Assembly (NCBI RefSeq): GCF_001904615.1 | Contig: NZ_MRBY01000001.1 | Span: forward strand, 37,380-101,379 | DNA from: [Limnothrix rosea] IAM M-220 | Lineage (GTDB): Bacteria > Cyanobacteriota > Cyanobacteriia > Cyanobacteriales > MRBY01 | Direction: 5' to 3' | DNA: 64,000 nucleotides | Shown: positions 36,129 through 46,236 of the stretch, piece by piece | Numbering within the stretch: the first letter of the stretch is position 1 | How the letters are laid out: each line of letters opens with the position of its first letter | Position numbers and translations under genes: made by a program | Notes under the pieces: generated by a model | Seen by the model: only the letters and a program-made list of their open reading frames with translations | Database searches by the model: none | Told to the model about the DNA's origin: nothing

Positions 36129-36551
36129 ATGTCTCAATCGAAACCCAAAACCACCCATAAAATCATTGGCGATCGCGGCGAAAAATTTATTTGCGATTAC
36201 CTAGCACAAAACCAATGGGAAATTATCGTAACCCAATGGCATTGTCGCTATGGTGAGCTAGATATTGTGGCATTTCAGCCGAGCCAAAAAATTGTGGCTT
36301 TTGTGGAAGTAAAAACACGGCGTTCCCAAGGCCTAGATGCCCAAGGACTTTTTGCCATTACGTCAGCGAAGCAACGAAAAACCATTAAAGCGGCTCTGCA
36401 ATTTCTTGCCGAATCTCCCCAATACGAAAAATATGGCTGTCGATTTGATGTGGCTCTGGTTTCATATTGCGGCAACTCATCAGACACTTATCAGTGCAAA
36501 TTAGAACAATATCTCGATGCTGCCTTTGAAGCCACCGACTTTTTTGATTAA
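36129..36551 (+). CDS. YraN/UPF0102 family protein
   Basis: 140 residues with the YraN pattern: GDRGEKFICDYLAQNQWEII, the nuclease-like core YGELDIVAF and VAFVEVKTRR (acidic-x-K arrangement of the PD-(D/E)XK fold), and AITSAKQRKTIKAA. The family is conserved across bacteria, predicted to act on DNA, but its biological role is not established. It is divergent from the DMT exporter and precedes the PucC-like carrier by 99 bp. Confidence 0.9.
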   Translation: MSQSKPKTTHKIIGDRGEKFICDYLAQNQWEIIVTQWHCRYGELDIVAFQPSQKIVAFVEVKTRRSQGLDAQGLFAITSAKQRKTIKAALQFLAESPQYEKYGCRFDVALVSYCGNSSDTYQCKLEQYLDAAFEATDFFD

Positions 36552-36650
36552 AAACCTTGGTTATTGGGACAATTTCCTGCCGACGATGACCCACAAACTT
36601 TAAAATACAAACATTTCAATACCGCTTTTATAAATCTGGCGATCGCCACT

Positions 36651-38141
36651 ATGACAATTTCTGACCTTCCCCAATCTCTACCCGACCAATTGCCCTCTGT
36701 GGGGCCTTTGACAATGATGCGTCTGGGTCTTTTCAATATGGGTCTGGGTTTAATGGCCGTACTCACCCTTGCCGTCCTCAACCGCGTGATGATCAGTGAG
36801 CTGGATATTCCGGCGACCGTTACCGCCGGCGCACTGGCTGTACCGCAATTTATGGCACCAGCGCGGGTCTTTTTTGGGCAACTCTCTGACCGTAAAAAAA
36901 TCTTTGGGCTACACCGCAGTGGCTATGTCTGGATCGGCACAATTTTATTTGGTTCAGCCGTTTTGGTAGCGGTGCAAATTGTCTGGAAATTAGCCGAACT
37001 CGTTCAGGCAAATGGCAGTTGGGTCTGGTCTGGCGAAATGACGTTTTGGGCGATCGCCTTGGGTGCTGTTTTAGGATTTTATGGCTTAGCCCTAAGTTCT
37101 AGTTCTACCCCTTTCACCGCGTTGCTCGTTGATATTTCAGAAGAGAAAACCCGTTCTAAAATTGTCGCAATAGTTTGGTCAATGCTCCTAGTGGGTGTGG
37201 TGATTGGCGGTATTAGCGGTAGTATTTTCCTCGGAAAAATTCAGCAATCCGGTATCATTCTGGGCGCTAATGTTGGGTCAATGCTCAGCCAAGGTGAAAA
37301 ACTGCTCAATACCCCCATTGATAGTTTGCGTGGCCCGATCAATTCTTTATTTATCATCGCCCCGGCGATCGCCTTCGGTTTAGGCTTGCTGGGCACAATT
37401 GGTGTCGAACGCAAATATTCCCGGTTTCAGCGGCGCAACGCTGCGACAAAACGAGAAGATCAAATTACCTTTACAGAATCTTTAAAAATTGTCACCAGCA
37501 GTCGTCAAACCGCAATTTTCTTTAGCTTTTTAGTGGTTTTTACCATTAGTTTGTTCATGCAAGAAGCCGTTCTTGAACCCTATGGCGGCGAAGTCTTTGG
37601 CATGTCCATCGGCGAAAGTACCCTGCTAAATTCCTATTGGGGCATGGGAGTTTTAGTCGGTTATAGTGCCACGGGATTTCTCGTTGTCCCAAGGATCGGG
37701 AAAAAAAATACCGCGCGTTTAGGTTGTGTATTAGTGGCCGTTTGCTTTGGCCTCATGATCCTTGCAGGCGTTACTCAAAAACCGGAAATACTCAAATATG
37801 CATTGGTGCTATTCGGTGCTGCGACGGGCATTGGCACCATTGGTGCCATTAGTTTAATGCTCGACTTGACCGCCGCTGAAACTGCCGGAACTTTTATTGG
37901 TACATGGGCTTTAGCTCAGGCTATGTCCCGGGCGATCGCCACCCTTTTAGGGGGAGTTGTGCTGGATATTGGCCGGGCAATTTTTGGTGTGCCTTTACTC
38001 GCCTATGGTTCAGTTTTTGTCTTACAGGCGATCGGCATGATCTGTGCTCTCATTGTCCTAGAGCGAGTGAATGTGCGCGAATTTAAAGAAAATACAAAGC
38101 AGGCGATCGCCACCATCCTAGAAGGGGAATTAGACGGGTAG
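36651..38141 (+). CDS. BCD/PucC-family MFS carrier
   Basis: About 496 residues from the ATG at 36651 (MTISDLPQSLP); a TTG at 36564 would add 29 residues without conservation. Twelve hydrophobic helices with the PucC pattern (MMRLGLFNMGLGLMAVLT, FMAPARVFFGQLSDRKKIFGLHRSGYVWIG). In purple bacteria PucC is involved in antenna assembly; the cyanobacterial relatives are thought to handle chlorophyll or carotenoid delivery to photosystems in the membrane, but the cargo is unproven. It is followed by the UDP-xylose genes after 68 bp. Confidence 0.88.
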   Translation: MTISDLPQSLPDQLPSVGPLTMMRLGLFNMGLGLMAVLTLAVLNRVMISELDIPATVTAGALAVPQFMAPARVFFGQLSDRKKIFGLHRSGYVWIGTILFGSAVLVAVQIVWKLAELVQANGSWVWSGEMTFWAIALGAVLGFYGLALSSSSTPFTALLVDISEEKTRSKIVAIVWSMLLVGVVIGGISGSIFLGKIQQSGIILGANVGSMLSQGEKLLNTPIDSLRGPINSLFIIAPAIAFGLGLLGTIGVERKYSRFQRRNAATKREDQITFTESLKIVTSSRQTAIFFSFLVVFTISLFMQEAVLEPYGGEVFGMSIGESTLLNSYWGMGVLVGYSATGFLVVPRIGKKNTARLGCVLVAVCFGLMILAGVTQKPEILKYALVLFGAATGIGTIGAISLMLDLTAAETAGTFIGTWALAQAMSRAIATLLGGVVLDIGRAIFGVPLLAYGSVFVLQAIGMICALIVLERVNVREFKENTKQAIATILEGELDG

Positions 38142-38209
38142 ACAGAAACCGGATCCCTCGGTACTTTTAGTGAAGATCCCTTTAACGTTTTAACCCCCAA
38201 AATACTGGT

Positions 38210-39142
38210 ATGAGAATTCTTGTTACGGGCGGAGCTGGTTTCCTTGGCTCGCACCTCATTGATCGCCTCATGGAAGCTGGCCACGAAGTTATCTGCCTCG
38301 ATAACTTTTACACCGGGCGCAAACAAAATGTGTTGAAGTGGATGGGCAACCCCTACTTTGAACTGATTCGCCACGATATTACCGAGCCGATCCGCCTTGA
38401 AGTTGACCAGATTTATCACCTCGCTTGTCCCGCTTCCCCCGTCCATTACCAGTACAACGCCATTAAAACCGTTAAAACAAATGTGATGGGTACGCTCAAT
38501 ATGTTGGGCTTAGCCAAACGGGTTAAAGCTAGATTTTTCCTCGCGTCAACCTCGGAAGTGTATGGAGATCCCGATGTCCATCCCCAGCCTGAAACCTATT
38601 GGGGCAATGTGAATACCATTGGCATTCGTTCCTGCTATGACGAGGGCAAACGTATGGCGGAAACCCTCACCTTCGATTATCACCGTTCCAATGGCGTTGA
38701 TATTCGTGTTGTGCGCATCTTTAATACCTACGGCCCCCGCATGCTACCCAATGATGGTCGTGTGGTGAGTAATTTTATTGTGCAGGCATTACAGGGTAAG
38801 CCTTTAACGGTTTATGGAGATGGCTCCCAAACCCGCAGTTTTTGTTATGTGAGCGATCTTGTTGAAGGATTTATTCGGCTAATGGAAGGAGACTTTATTG
38901 GTCCAGTTAATCTTGGCAATCCCGGTGAATATACGATTTTGCAACTGGCTGAGACGATCCAAAGAATGGTGAATCCCGATGCTGAGTTGACCTTTGAGCC
39001 TCTCCCTCAAGATGATCCAAAACAAAGACAGCCGGATATTACCAGAGCGAAAACGTATTTAAATAATTGGCAACCGACCGTACAACTGGAGGAGGGTCTA
39101 GAAAAAACCATTGCCTATTTCCGCGATCGCCTAAATGAGTAA
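38210..39142 (+). CDS. UDP-glucuronate decarboxylase (UDP-xylose synthase)
   Basis: 310 residues of the extended SDR family. It decarboxylates UDP-glucuronate to UDP-xylose. The NAD motif [15 protein letters not shown], the Ser-Tyr-Lys set (STSEVYGDP, then [11 protein letters not shown] with Tyr-x3-Lys), and [10 protein letters not shown] are all present and characteristic of UXS enzymes. UDP-glucose dehydrogenase follows 96 bp downstream, so the two consecutive steps from UDP-glucose to UDP-xylose are encoded together, probably for cell-surface polysaccharide. Confidence 0.94.
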   Translation: MRILVTGGAGFLGSHLIDRLMEAGHEVICLDNFYTGRKQNVLKWMGNPYFELIRHDITEPIRLEVDQIYHLACPASPVHYQYNAIKTVKTNVMGTLNMLGLAKRVKARFFLASTSEVYGDPDVHPQPETYWGNVNTIGIRSCYDEGKRMAETLTFDYHRSNGVDIRVVRIFNTYGPRMLPNDGRVVSNFIVQALQGKPLTVYGDGSQTRSFCYVSDLVEGFIRLMEGDFIGPVNLGNPGEYTILQLAETIQRMVNPDAELTFEPLPQDDPKQRQPDITRAKTYLNNWQPTVQLEEGLEKTIAYFRDRLNE

Positions 39143-39238
39143 TTTAGGACGAAAGATTACATCGATGATCACCAAGTTGACCTTGTCATTGTCAACAATT
39201 TTTATTACTAAAAGTTTCTTTTCACAGTCATAATTGCC

Positions 39239-40591
39239 ATGAAAGTTTGCGTTATCGGAACAGGATATGTTGGTCTCGTTACGGGTGTTTGTCTCTCCCA
39301 TGTGGGTCATGAGGTTATTTGCATCGACAACAATGAACAAAAGGTTAAGTTGATGCAGTCTGGGCGATCGCCCATTTACGAACCGGGTTTATCGGAGTTG
39401 ATGCAGTCCTCGATGGATTCTGGCCGGTTACAGTTTTCGACGGATCTGGGCATGGGAGTAAACCATGGCGAAATTATGTTTATCGCTGTGGGAACACCGG
39501 CATTACCCAATGGCGAGAGTGATACCCGCTATGTAGAAGCTGTGGCGCGGGGTATCGGTGAACATCTTCCCACGGATGTTTATAAGGTAATCGTCAACAA
39601 GTCGACTGTGCCCATTGGGTCTGGTGACTGGGTGCGGATGATCGTGCTCGATGGCGTTAAGGAAAAGGGGGGTGATCCAACCTCTGTGCAGTTTGATGTG
39701 GTCAGTAATCCTGAGTTTTTGCGGGAAGGTTCGGCCATCAAAGACACGTTTAATACAGACCGCATTGTCCTCGGCAGCAGTAACGACAAGGCGATCGCCC
39801 TGATGAAGCAGCTCTACGAACCCCTTGTGAGCGGCAAATTTAGCGACGAAGGTACGCCTACTCCCATTCCGGTTGTTGAAACAGACCTCAACTCCGCTGA
39901 AATGATTAAATATGCAGCCAATGCTTTTCTCGCCACAAAAATTAGTTTTATTAATGAAGTGGCCAATGTCTGCGATCGCGTTGGTGCTGACGTGTTACAA
40001 GTTGCCAAGGGGATTGGTTTAGATAGCCGCATTGGCAATAAATTTTTGCAAGCAGGTTTAGGCTGGGGCGGATCTTGTTTTCCGAAGGATGTTTCTGCCC
40101 TCATTCACACAGCGGAAGACTACGGCTACCACACCCAGATTTTAGAAGCAGCAGTAGAAGTCAATAAGCGTCAAAAACTGATCGTCCTTGAAAAACTACA
40201 ACAGGAACTAAAAATCCTGAAAGGCAAAACCATTGGTTTATTGGGACTCACCTTTAAACCCGATACTGACGATATGCGCGATGCTCCGTCTCTTAAACTC
40301 ATCGCTGAGCTAAATCGCCTTGGTGCGCGAGTAAAGGCCTATGATCCGATTGTTTCTCCCAATGGTATTAGTCATGGATTGACGGGGGTTTTGATTGAGT
40401 CTAGTCCGGAGATGCTCGCCGATGATTGTGATGCCCTTGTCCTCGTCACTGACTGGGCAGAGTTTCTTGAGCTCGACTACAGCGCATTAGGCGATCGCCT
40501 CCAAAATCGTTTAATGATTGATGGCCGCAATTTCCTTGACAAAGATAATTTGGCAGAGTGTGGCTTCCGCTACGTTGGTGTCGGTCACTAA
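39239..40591 (+). CDS. UDP-glucose 6-dehydrogenase
   Basis: 450 residues. The Rossmann motif CVIGTGYVGLVTGVCL opens the protein; the catalytic cysteine lies in LGWGGSCFPKDVSAL near residue 278; GLTFKPDTDDMRDAPS marks the C-terminal UDP-binding domain. It oxidises UDP-glucose to UDP-glucuronate with two NAD+. Its product is the substrate of the decarboxylase encoded just upstream. A terminator follows at 40633. Confidence 0.95.
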   Translation: MKVCVIGTGYVGLVTGVCLSHVGHEVICIDNNEQKVKLMQSGRSPIYEPGLSELMQSSMDSGRLQFSTDLGMGVNHGEIMFIAVGTPALPNGESDTRYVEAVARGIGEHLPTDVYKVIVNKSTVPIGSGDWVRMIVLDGVKEKGGDPTSVQFDVVSNPEFLREGSAIKDTFNTDRIVLGSSNDKAIALMKQLYEPLVSGKFSDEGTPTPIPVVETDLNSAEMIKYAANAFLATKISFINEVANVCDRVGADVLQVAKGIGLDSRIGNKFLQAGLGWGGSCFPKDVSALIHTAEDYGYHTQILEAAVEVNKRQKLIVLEKLQQELKILKGKTIGLLGLTFKPDTDDMRDAPSLKLIAELNRLGARVKAYDPIVSPNGISHGLTGVLIESSPEMLADDCDALVLVTDWAEFLELDYSALGDRLQNRLMIDGRNFLDKDNLAECGFRYVGVGH

Positions 40592-40632
40592 GTTTTACTC
40601 GTTCCAACTCTCTCGTTAGAACCATAAGAAAA

Positions 40633-40675
40633 AGTCCGAGGCAAAGCATTAACTGCTAAACTTCGGACTCTTTTG
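40633..40675 (+). terminator. Rho-independent terminator of the UDP-sugar genes
   Basis: AGTCCGA (40633-40639) pairs with TCGGACT (40663-40669) and is followed by CTTTT. An A-rich run on the 5' side may let it serve ftsH, which ends convergently at 40692. Confidence 0.7.
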
Positions 40676-40691
40676 TGTGTGAGGAAAAAAT

Positions 40692-42572
40692 TTAGGCGAT
40701 CGCCTCGACAGGCTCAACCGACGCAGGAGTTTTTACATTAGCCAACAGTTCTTGCAGCAAATCCCCTTCGATTACCTCAGTATCCAAAATCTTTTGGGAG
40801 ATAGTTTCGAGTAGGTCGTGATTTTCCTTCAAAATTGCCAGCGCCTGCTGATGTGCCGACTCCACAATCTCTTTCACTTCCGCATCAATAGCCTTCGCCG
40901 TTTCATCACTGACCATACGACGGGGATTCATCATGCCCTCACCAAGGAAGTTATTTTGTTGACCCTTTTCATAGGCAAGGGGCCCAAGCACTTTACTCAT
41001 GCCATAGGTCGTGACCATCCGTTCCGCAAGATCCGTTGCCCGTTGTAAATCATTAGCCGCGCCCGTGGTAATCGAACCGAAAATAATTTCCTCCGCCGAT
41101 CGCCCACCCAGTAGAGTCGCAATCTGATCACGCATTTCCCGCTCATCCATCAAGAAACGATCTTCCGTCGGCATTTGCAAAGTATAACCAAGCGCCGCCA
41201 TCCCACGGGGCACAATCGAAATTTTTGCCACCTTACCACCACCGGGCAGTAGCGCACCAACTAGAGCATGACCCACTTCGTGATAAGCAACAATTTTCTT
41301 CTCCTTATCCGACAGCACACGACTCTTTTTCTCAAGACCCGCCACAACCCGTTCAATCGCTTCCGCAAAATCTGCCTGAGCAACCGTCTCACGGTGGTTT
41401 CGAGCTGCAAGTAGCGCCGCTTCATTCACAAGGTTGGCCAAATCAGCACCCGCAAAACCCGGCGTTCTCGTCGCAATTTCCTTGAGATTAACCTCATCAT
41501 TTAATTTAACCTTGCTCGCATAGATTTCAAGAATCTTCAGGCGACCCCCAAGATCAGGACGATCAACAAGAACCTGACGGTCAAAACGACCCGGACGTAG
41601 CAATGCTGGGTCTAAAGTTTCAGGACGGTTAGTCGCAGCGAGCACAATGACCGTCGCATCACCTGCCGCAAAACCATCCATTTCAGTCAGCAACTGATTA
41701 AGAGTTTGTTCCCGCTCATCATTGCCACCCATCACACCATTAGAAGCACGGGATTTACCAATCGCATCCAGCTCGTCAATAAAAATAATACAAGGCGCTT
41801 TCTTCTTCGCTTGCTCAAACAAGTCGCGGACACGCGCAGCACCAGCACCAACAAACAACTCCACAAATTCAGAACCGGAGATGGAGAAGAAAGGGACACC
41901 AGCTTCACCAGCAACAGCCTTAGCCATCAGAGTCTTACCCGTTCCGGGGGGGCCGACAAGCAAAACACCTTTGGGAATCTTTGCACCGATCGCCGTATAA
42001 CGTTGGGGCGTTTTCAGAAAATCAACAATTTCCGTCAACTCAGTCTTTGCCTCGTCCACCCCCGCAACATCGTCAAAGGTGATTTTAGTGGAATCTTCCT
42101 CTACGTAAACCTTAGCCTTACTGCGGGTAAAGGATAAAGCGCCACCAGCACCACCGCCAGCATTACGCCCAATAAAAAATTGCCAAATGGCAACGAAAAT
42201 AATCGGTGGAATGACCCAGCCAAGAATATTACCAAAGAAATTGTTACTTGGCGGAGGCGCTGCAAATTCGACACCATTTGCTTCAAGACGTTTCGGAAGA
42301 TCAAGATCAAAAATTGGGGTTGTGCGGAGAATTGTCGCCTCTTGATCGACTGCTTCATTAAGCTGATAGCGAATTTCCTTATCACCGACGGAGGCTTTTA
42401 CGACTTGGCCATCTTCAACTTGGCTAATAAAAAGACTATAGGGAACTTGAGGCGTGGGATTCCCGAAAAACGTTGGGAAAAAGGCATTAAATAAAAAGAA
42501 TAATCCGGTTACCCAAAGGAGGATAGAACCGATTTGCCTAGCTCGTGATGGAGGCTTGTCTTTAATGCTCAT
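40692..42572 (-). CDS. ftsH: ATP-dependent zinc metalloprotease FtsH
   Basis: About 626 residues from the ATG at 42572 ([15 protein letters not shown]); the frame is open to 42671 but the conserved protein begins here. Two membrane helices (near 12-31 and 105-125) bracket a lumen-side domain. The AAA module carries Walker [10 protein letters not shown], Walker [10 protein letters not shown] and the second region of homology; the protease motif is HEVGH. FtsH complexes remove damaged D1 from photosystem II and regulate membrane protein quality. Which of the four cyanobacterial paralogues this is cannot be decided by eye. Confidence 0.95.
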   Translation of the reverse strand: MSIKDKPPSRARQIGSILLWVTGLFFLFNAFFPTFFGNPTPQVPYSLFISQVEDGQVVKASVGDKEIRYQLNEAVDQEATILRTTPIFDLDLPKRLEANGVEFAAPPPSNNFFGNILGWVIPPIIFVAIWQFFIGRNAGGGAGGALSFTRSKAKVYVEEDSTKITFDDVAGVDEAKTELTEIVDFLKTPQRYTAIGAKIPKGVLLVGPPGTGKTLMAKAVAGEAGVPFFSISGSEFVELFVGAGAARVRDLFEQAKKKAPCIIFIDELDAIGKSRASNGVMGGNDEREQTLNQLLTEMDGFAAGDATVIVLAATNRPETLDPALLRPGRFDRQVLVDRPDLGGRLKILEIYASKVKLNDEVNLKEIATRTPGFAGADLANLVNEAALLAARNHRETVAQADFAEAIERVVAGLEKKSRVLSDKEKKIVAYHEVGHALVGALLPGGGKVAKISIVPRGMAALGYTLQMPTEDRFLMDEREMRDQIATLLGGRSAEEIIFGSITTGAANDLQRATDLAERMVTTYGMSKVLGPLAYEKGQQNNFLGEGMMNPRRMVSDETAKAIDAEVKEIVESAHQQALAILKENHDLLETISQKILDTEVIEGDLLQELLANVKTPASVEPVEAIA

Positions 42573-43093
42573 GGCAGATATCCCGCAGAAAGCGTTTACA
42601 AGTTTAATTGTAAGAAAAGCTACATTTCGTAAACAACGCGGGTAACCGAACAAAGCGTTCGGCTGAGACATCCGTGTTTTTACCAGCTAGAATTTGGTGT
42701 AAAGCTTGGAGTGACAGGCTGATCAGGGTTAAGAGTCTTTATTTACGGCTTTGTTAGTTTGTAAACAAATGTTGCGGATTGTTCGGTATTTAGGCATTTA
42801 GAGGGAACCATAACTAATTTAGTTGATTACAATCTCTATAAAATGTCCTAGAATAGTCTTTAAGAAAGAAATTGTTGTCGAAAGTCTCTGGTCTCCGTTT
42901 ATTCGGAGGTCAGACTTTTTTTTGATGGTATCGTAATTTGTCCTGATCTCTGTTTTGCTTCTGTGTTTAAGGAAACAGGACAGGCGATCGCCGTGGGGAC
43001 ACATCACAAATAGATTAAGTTTAGATCACACGACGAGACCGTCTAACAAGTCACAATTACGGCAATTCACGAATAACATTTTTTCTTAATACT
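42573..43093. other. 521-bp gap between ftsH and a small gene, with an orphan terminator
   Basis: No gene recognised. It must hold the ftsH promoter (minus strand). The plus strand carries an intrinsic terminator at 42881-42922 with no plus-strand gene upstream, so a short RNA or an attenuated leader is possible. One HIP1 site lies at about 42983. Confidence 0.45.
42881..42922 (+). terminator. Orphan intrinsic terminator
   Basis: AAGTCT (42882-42887) pairs with AGACTT (42912-42917), and CTCCG (42893-42897) with CGGAG (42904-42908), with an internal loop between; eight T residues close it. It is oriented with the plus strand while the gene upstream (ftsH) is on the minus strand. Confidence 0.7.
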
Positions 43094-43291
43094 ATGGACT
43101 ATTTTTCTGACACCACAAGCCCTTCTTCCTCCGGTTTAGGCTCTGCTGTGTCAGAAGATGCAGCACAATCGAATGGCGTTGACGTTGATACAGATGCCAT
43201 AGAAAGCGACACCAAAAAATCCCAATCAAGCTATAAGTTGACCTGGAAAGTGGAAGATGGGCAGCTAGTGCGTCACTGGGTTGAAGTTTAG
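43094..43291 (+). CDS. Small acidic protein of unknown function
   Basis: 65 residues: a Ser/Asp-rich, probably disordered first half and a compact C-terminus (YKLTWKVEDGQLVRHWVEV) that looks like a conserved strand pair. I do not recognise a family, though the C-terminal tail has the look of a small conserved cyanobacterial protein. It lacks membrane or signal segments. It stands alone between ftsH and trmB. Confidence 0.55.
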   Translation: MDYFSDTTSPSSSGLGSAVSEDAAQSNGVDVDTDAIESDTKKSQSSYKLTWKVEDGQLVRHWVEV

Positions 43292-43473
43292 TTTTTCAAT
43301 AAATCCAGTATTTTTAAATTTTCAATAATTTGAGTTTTCCTCTTGTGTCTGTAGTCGGCAAGATTCACTCAGAACTTAACCTGTTAACCCCTATAGCAAA
43401 AGGCTTTAAAGTCAACAGCTGCCTGAGCTCCAATGGCTTTGACGAGATAGAGTGAGAAAGGCAGATCAATCGC

Positions 43474-44124
43474 TCATAATGACGCTTGCTGCGATTTTTG
43501 TAAAAGTACGCGATAGACTGGTTCACCTTTGTTTTGGGTCGCCACTTCCCGCTCAGTTGGTACAGGAAAAATATTTTCGGCTAACCAAAAATCTTGGTGT
43601 GTCGTTTCAAACCAGTCATGGTCAAGAAATTTTTCGCGCATCTCAAGGGCAACTTCTTCTACATCTGATTGCAAAAAGAAAATAGTTTCTGCTGGGGTAT
43701 GACGTGCCAAAATATCAACTAAATCCGGTTGGACAACGCGGCGTTTGTGATGGCGTTTCTTAAACCAAGGGTCGGGAAACTGGATCGTTACCCAGCGAAG
43801 ACTGGCTGTGGGTAGCGAACCTAGTAAAGCTTGCAAAGAGGTGTTGATATTGGCAAATAGGTAATGCAAATTTGTGAGTTGTTGGCGATCGCGGATCTCA
43901 TTGGCATCTTGAACTAGGGGATCACGAATCTCAATACCAAGAAAATTGCGTTCCGGATAACGCTGTGCCATTTCTAAAATGAACCGTCCGCGCCCACAGC
44001 CAATATCAAGATGAAGCGGCGCTGTGAGATCGGTGTAAATCCTTGCCCACTCAGGCATTGTAAACTCTTGTTGATACTTATCTGTTAACGGATTAACATG
44101 CTGTCTGACCCGCGATCGCCCCAC
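43474..44124 (-). CDS. trmB: tRNA (guanine-N7)-methyltransferase
   Basis: 216 residues beginning with GTG at 44124 (RVRQHVNPL is the usual TrmB start). The SAM-binding motif HLDIGCGRGRFILEMA, the FLGIEIRDPL segment and FPDPWFKKRHHKRRVV are all typical. It methylates G46 in the variable loop of tRNAs. Full length. It is divergent from the DUF2996 gene. Confidence 0.95.
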   Translation of the reverse strand: MGRSRVRQHVNPLTDKYQQEFTMPEWARIYTDLTAPLHLDIGCGRGRFILEMAQRYPERNFLGIEIRDPLVQDANEIRDRQQLTNLHYLFANINTSLQALLGSLPTASLRWVTIQFPDPWFKKRHHKRRVVQPDLVDILARHTPAETIFFLQSDVEEVALEMREKFLDHDWFETTHQDFWLAENIFPVPTEREVATQNKGEPVYRVLLQKSQQASL

Positions 44125-44264
44125 TGAACAAACCCCTAAATACTCGATATAAAAATTGCTTTACTATTGTGCCACGCGCAGTAAGCCAAACTTCGATATG
44201 CTTAAATATATAGGAGCAAAATTGCTTTGCCCTTTGTGACATTCTTTTAGACTTTTGGCAGAAC

Positions 44265-44696
44265 ATGGCAGAAACTACTGATCCTAAATCCAAAGCAGCG
44301 GCGAAAAAAAAAGAAAAGCCTCCGAAGATCGAAGATAAGCCTTTCAAAGAATTTATCGAGGCGCACTTTTTACCTGAGGTTCAGACTGCCCTAAACGATA
44401 ACGGCATTACAGACATGAGTCTAAAATTTGTCGAAACAAATATTCCGATTAAAGGGCTAGAATCTACCACTTGTTGGCAAATTCAAGGCAGTTGGATGAA
44501 TAACCAACGGCAGTTCATTTTGTACTTTGTTGACGCGGATATTAAGGGTCAAAAAGCTTGGTCTTTTGCGACCGATGGTTCACCCCACAGTACCCTTGAG
44601 TCTTTTATGATTGATGAGCGCCGTGTCAATCTGCCCCTCCTCGTTGGTTATGTACTTCAGCGTCTTGATGCTCAGAAATGGCTAGCTTTAAATTAG
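44265..44696 (+). CDS. DUF2996 protein
   Basis: 143 residues: a Lys/Ala-rich N-terminal 25 residues (AAAKKKEKPPK) precede a globular domain with the DUF2996 pattern (KPFKEFIEAHFLPEVQTAL, CWQIQGSWMNNQRQFILYF). The family is restricted to cyanobacteria and plastid-bearing organisms and has no known function. No signal or membrane segment. larB follows after 39 bp on the same strand. Confidence 0.8.
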   Translation: MAETTDPKSKAAAKKKEKPPKIEDKPFKEFIEAHFLPEVQTALNDNGITDMSLKFVETNIPIKGLESTTCWQIQGSWMNNQRQFILYFVDADIKGQKAWSFATDGSPHSTLESFMIDERRVNLPLLVGYVLQRLDAQKWLALN

Positions 44697-44735
44697 TGCC
44701 TGTACATCTCCGGGACGAATAAACCCTAGTTTTTT

Positions 44736-45506
44736 ATGAATGAGCAGGATGCCCTCCGGCATTTACTAGAGTCTGTTGCCCAAGGGCGTGTGAGTCCAGA
44801 AGCTGCTTTTACAGACCTCAAACATTTATCCTTTGAGTCTGTTGACGATTTTGCAAAAATTGATAATCATCGTGGGCTGCGTACGGGTTTTCCTGAGGTG
44901 ATTTGGGGGCCGGGTAAAACACCTGAGCAGATTGCCAAGATTATGAATGCCATGGGCGATCGCCACCCCATAGTGATGGCCACACGCATTGACGTTGAGA
45001 CCTACCACTACCTCCAGCCTAAAGTTAACCAACTCACCTACTACCCCGAAGCTCGTATTTGCGCTCGTATCCAGACTTTTCCAGAAGTCAAACATCGTGG
45101 TGCAATTTCCATTATCACTGCCGGAACCGCTGACCTGCCCGTTGCAGAAGAAGCTGCCATTACCGCCGAACTATCCGGTTTTGCCGTCAAGCGCTTGTGG
45201 GATGTGGGAGTCGCAGGTATTCACCGACTCCTAAGTCACCGCCATATCATTGATGAAGCCGATGTGTTGATCACCGTCGCAGGTATGGAAGGAGCCTTAC
45301 CTAGTGTCGTTGCTGGACTAGCCGACTGTCCCGTCATTGCTGTACCAACCAGTATTGGCTACGGCGTTAGCTTTGGTGGCGTAGCACCCTTGCTCACAAT
45401 GCTAAATTCTTGTTCTGCCGGTATTGGAGTCATGAATATCGATAATGGCTTTGGAGCGGCGATCCTTGCGGGACAAATTCTCCGCACCGCTGCGAGATTA
45501 CGCTAA
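44736..45506 (+). CDS. larB: Nickel-pincer cofactor biosynthesis protein LarB
   Basis: 256 residues. The C-terminal half resembles the PurE/AIR carboxylase fold (VITAGTADLPVAEEAAITAELSG, LITVAGMEGALPSVVAGL, PTSIGYGVSFGGVAPLLTML), which defines LarB, the carboxylase/hydrolase of nicotinic acid adenine dinucleotide that opens synthesis of the nickel-pincer cofactor of lactate racemase. The partners larC and larE and the racemase are not in the window. Confidence 0.92.
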   Translation: MNEQDALRHLLESVAQGRVSPEAAFTDLKHLSFESVDDFAKIDNHRGLRTGFPEVIWGPGKTPEQIAKIMNAMGDRHPIVMATRIDVETYHYLQPKVNQLTYYPEARICARIQTFPEVKHRGAISIITAGTADLPVAEEAAITAELSGFAVKRLWDVGVAGIHRLLSHRHIIDEADVLITVAGMEGALPSVVAGLADCPVIAVPTSIGYGVSFGGVAPLLTMLNSCSAGIGVMNIDNGFGAAILAGQILRTAARLR

Positions 45507-46236
45507 TTAATCTAGGTTTGGGGTTAAACGGAGTCTGTCATAATGCCATGGCAAAGGGAAGATGGGCAGTGTCCCTCAACTCATAAATTTTGGTGAGGAC
45601 TTGCCGAGAATAATGCCAATATGACTGCTTCCCCTTATTTTAAGGTTTCCCTTTTTCTGAAAATTTTAGATGGAATTTTTAATCAAAACTGACATTTATA
45701 AAATTAGTCAACCTAGGTCAAGATACAATTTTGCGGTGAATCTTTTTAGACCATTTGTTATCAATGGGATTTGACCAGGCTTTTTCAACTCCATACGCCA
45801 TAAATTATAAACAATGACTAGATATTTATCCGTTGAAGTGGAGCTATCACTGTGTTTTTATGAATTCCGACGAATAGCGATGTAGTTGCTACTTAATGCG
45901 GATAATTTAATTTTTCTGTATAAAGTAATGGGGTTACGTGATTTCACTGGATCGCGTCCCTCAAACAAGCTATTTTTCAACTTGAATCAAACTAGTTTTC
46001 ACTGGTTTTTTTTGTGCTATCCGGAAAGAAAAGTGAGTTCTTATCCAAAGCTTTATCTGGAAGATATTGAATTGAAGATTGGATGAATATTATGAGTTAG
46101 CGCTACAGAAGTTATCAAAATCAAGATACGCTTAGTAAGTGGGAGAGAACATAATATTTAGATTTCCACTGTCGTTCTGATATCTCCTTAATGGTTTGTT
46201 CAGGTGTGCATTTACAGTCTTCATTAGGGTTAAGAA
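45507..46236. other. 730-bp AT-rich gap, no gene recognised
   Basis: The longest empty stretch in the window. Short frames (for example 45886-46086) show no membrane, signal or motif pattern. No HIP1 site, no tRNA and no clear inverted repeat were seen. A region of mixed composition at about 45540-45650 could hold a non-coding RNA, but I cannot name one. Confidence 0.35.

Noticed and set aside
36090..36158. N-terminal extension of the DMT exporter to 36158
   Set aside because: It would overlap the divergent yraN gene by 30 bp and adds a segment without membrane or conserved character.
42823..42854. Promoter (TTGATT ... TAGAAT) for an RNA ending at the orphan terminator
   Set aside because: The spacing is 20 bp, too long for a typical promoter; the terminator alone is kept as the observation.
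45886..46086. 66-codon plus-strand ORF in the 730-bp gap
   Set aside because: No motif, TTG-type start without ribosome binding site; looks random.
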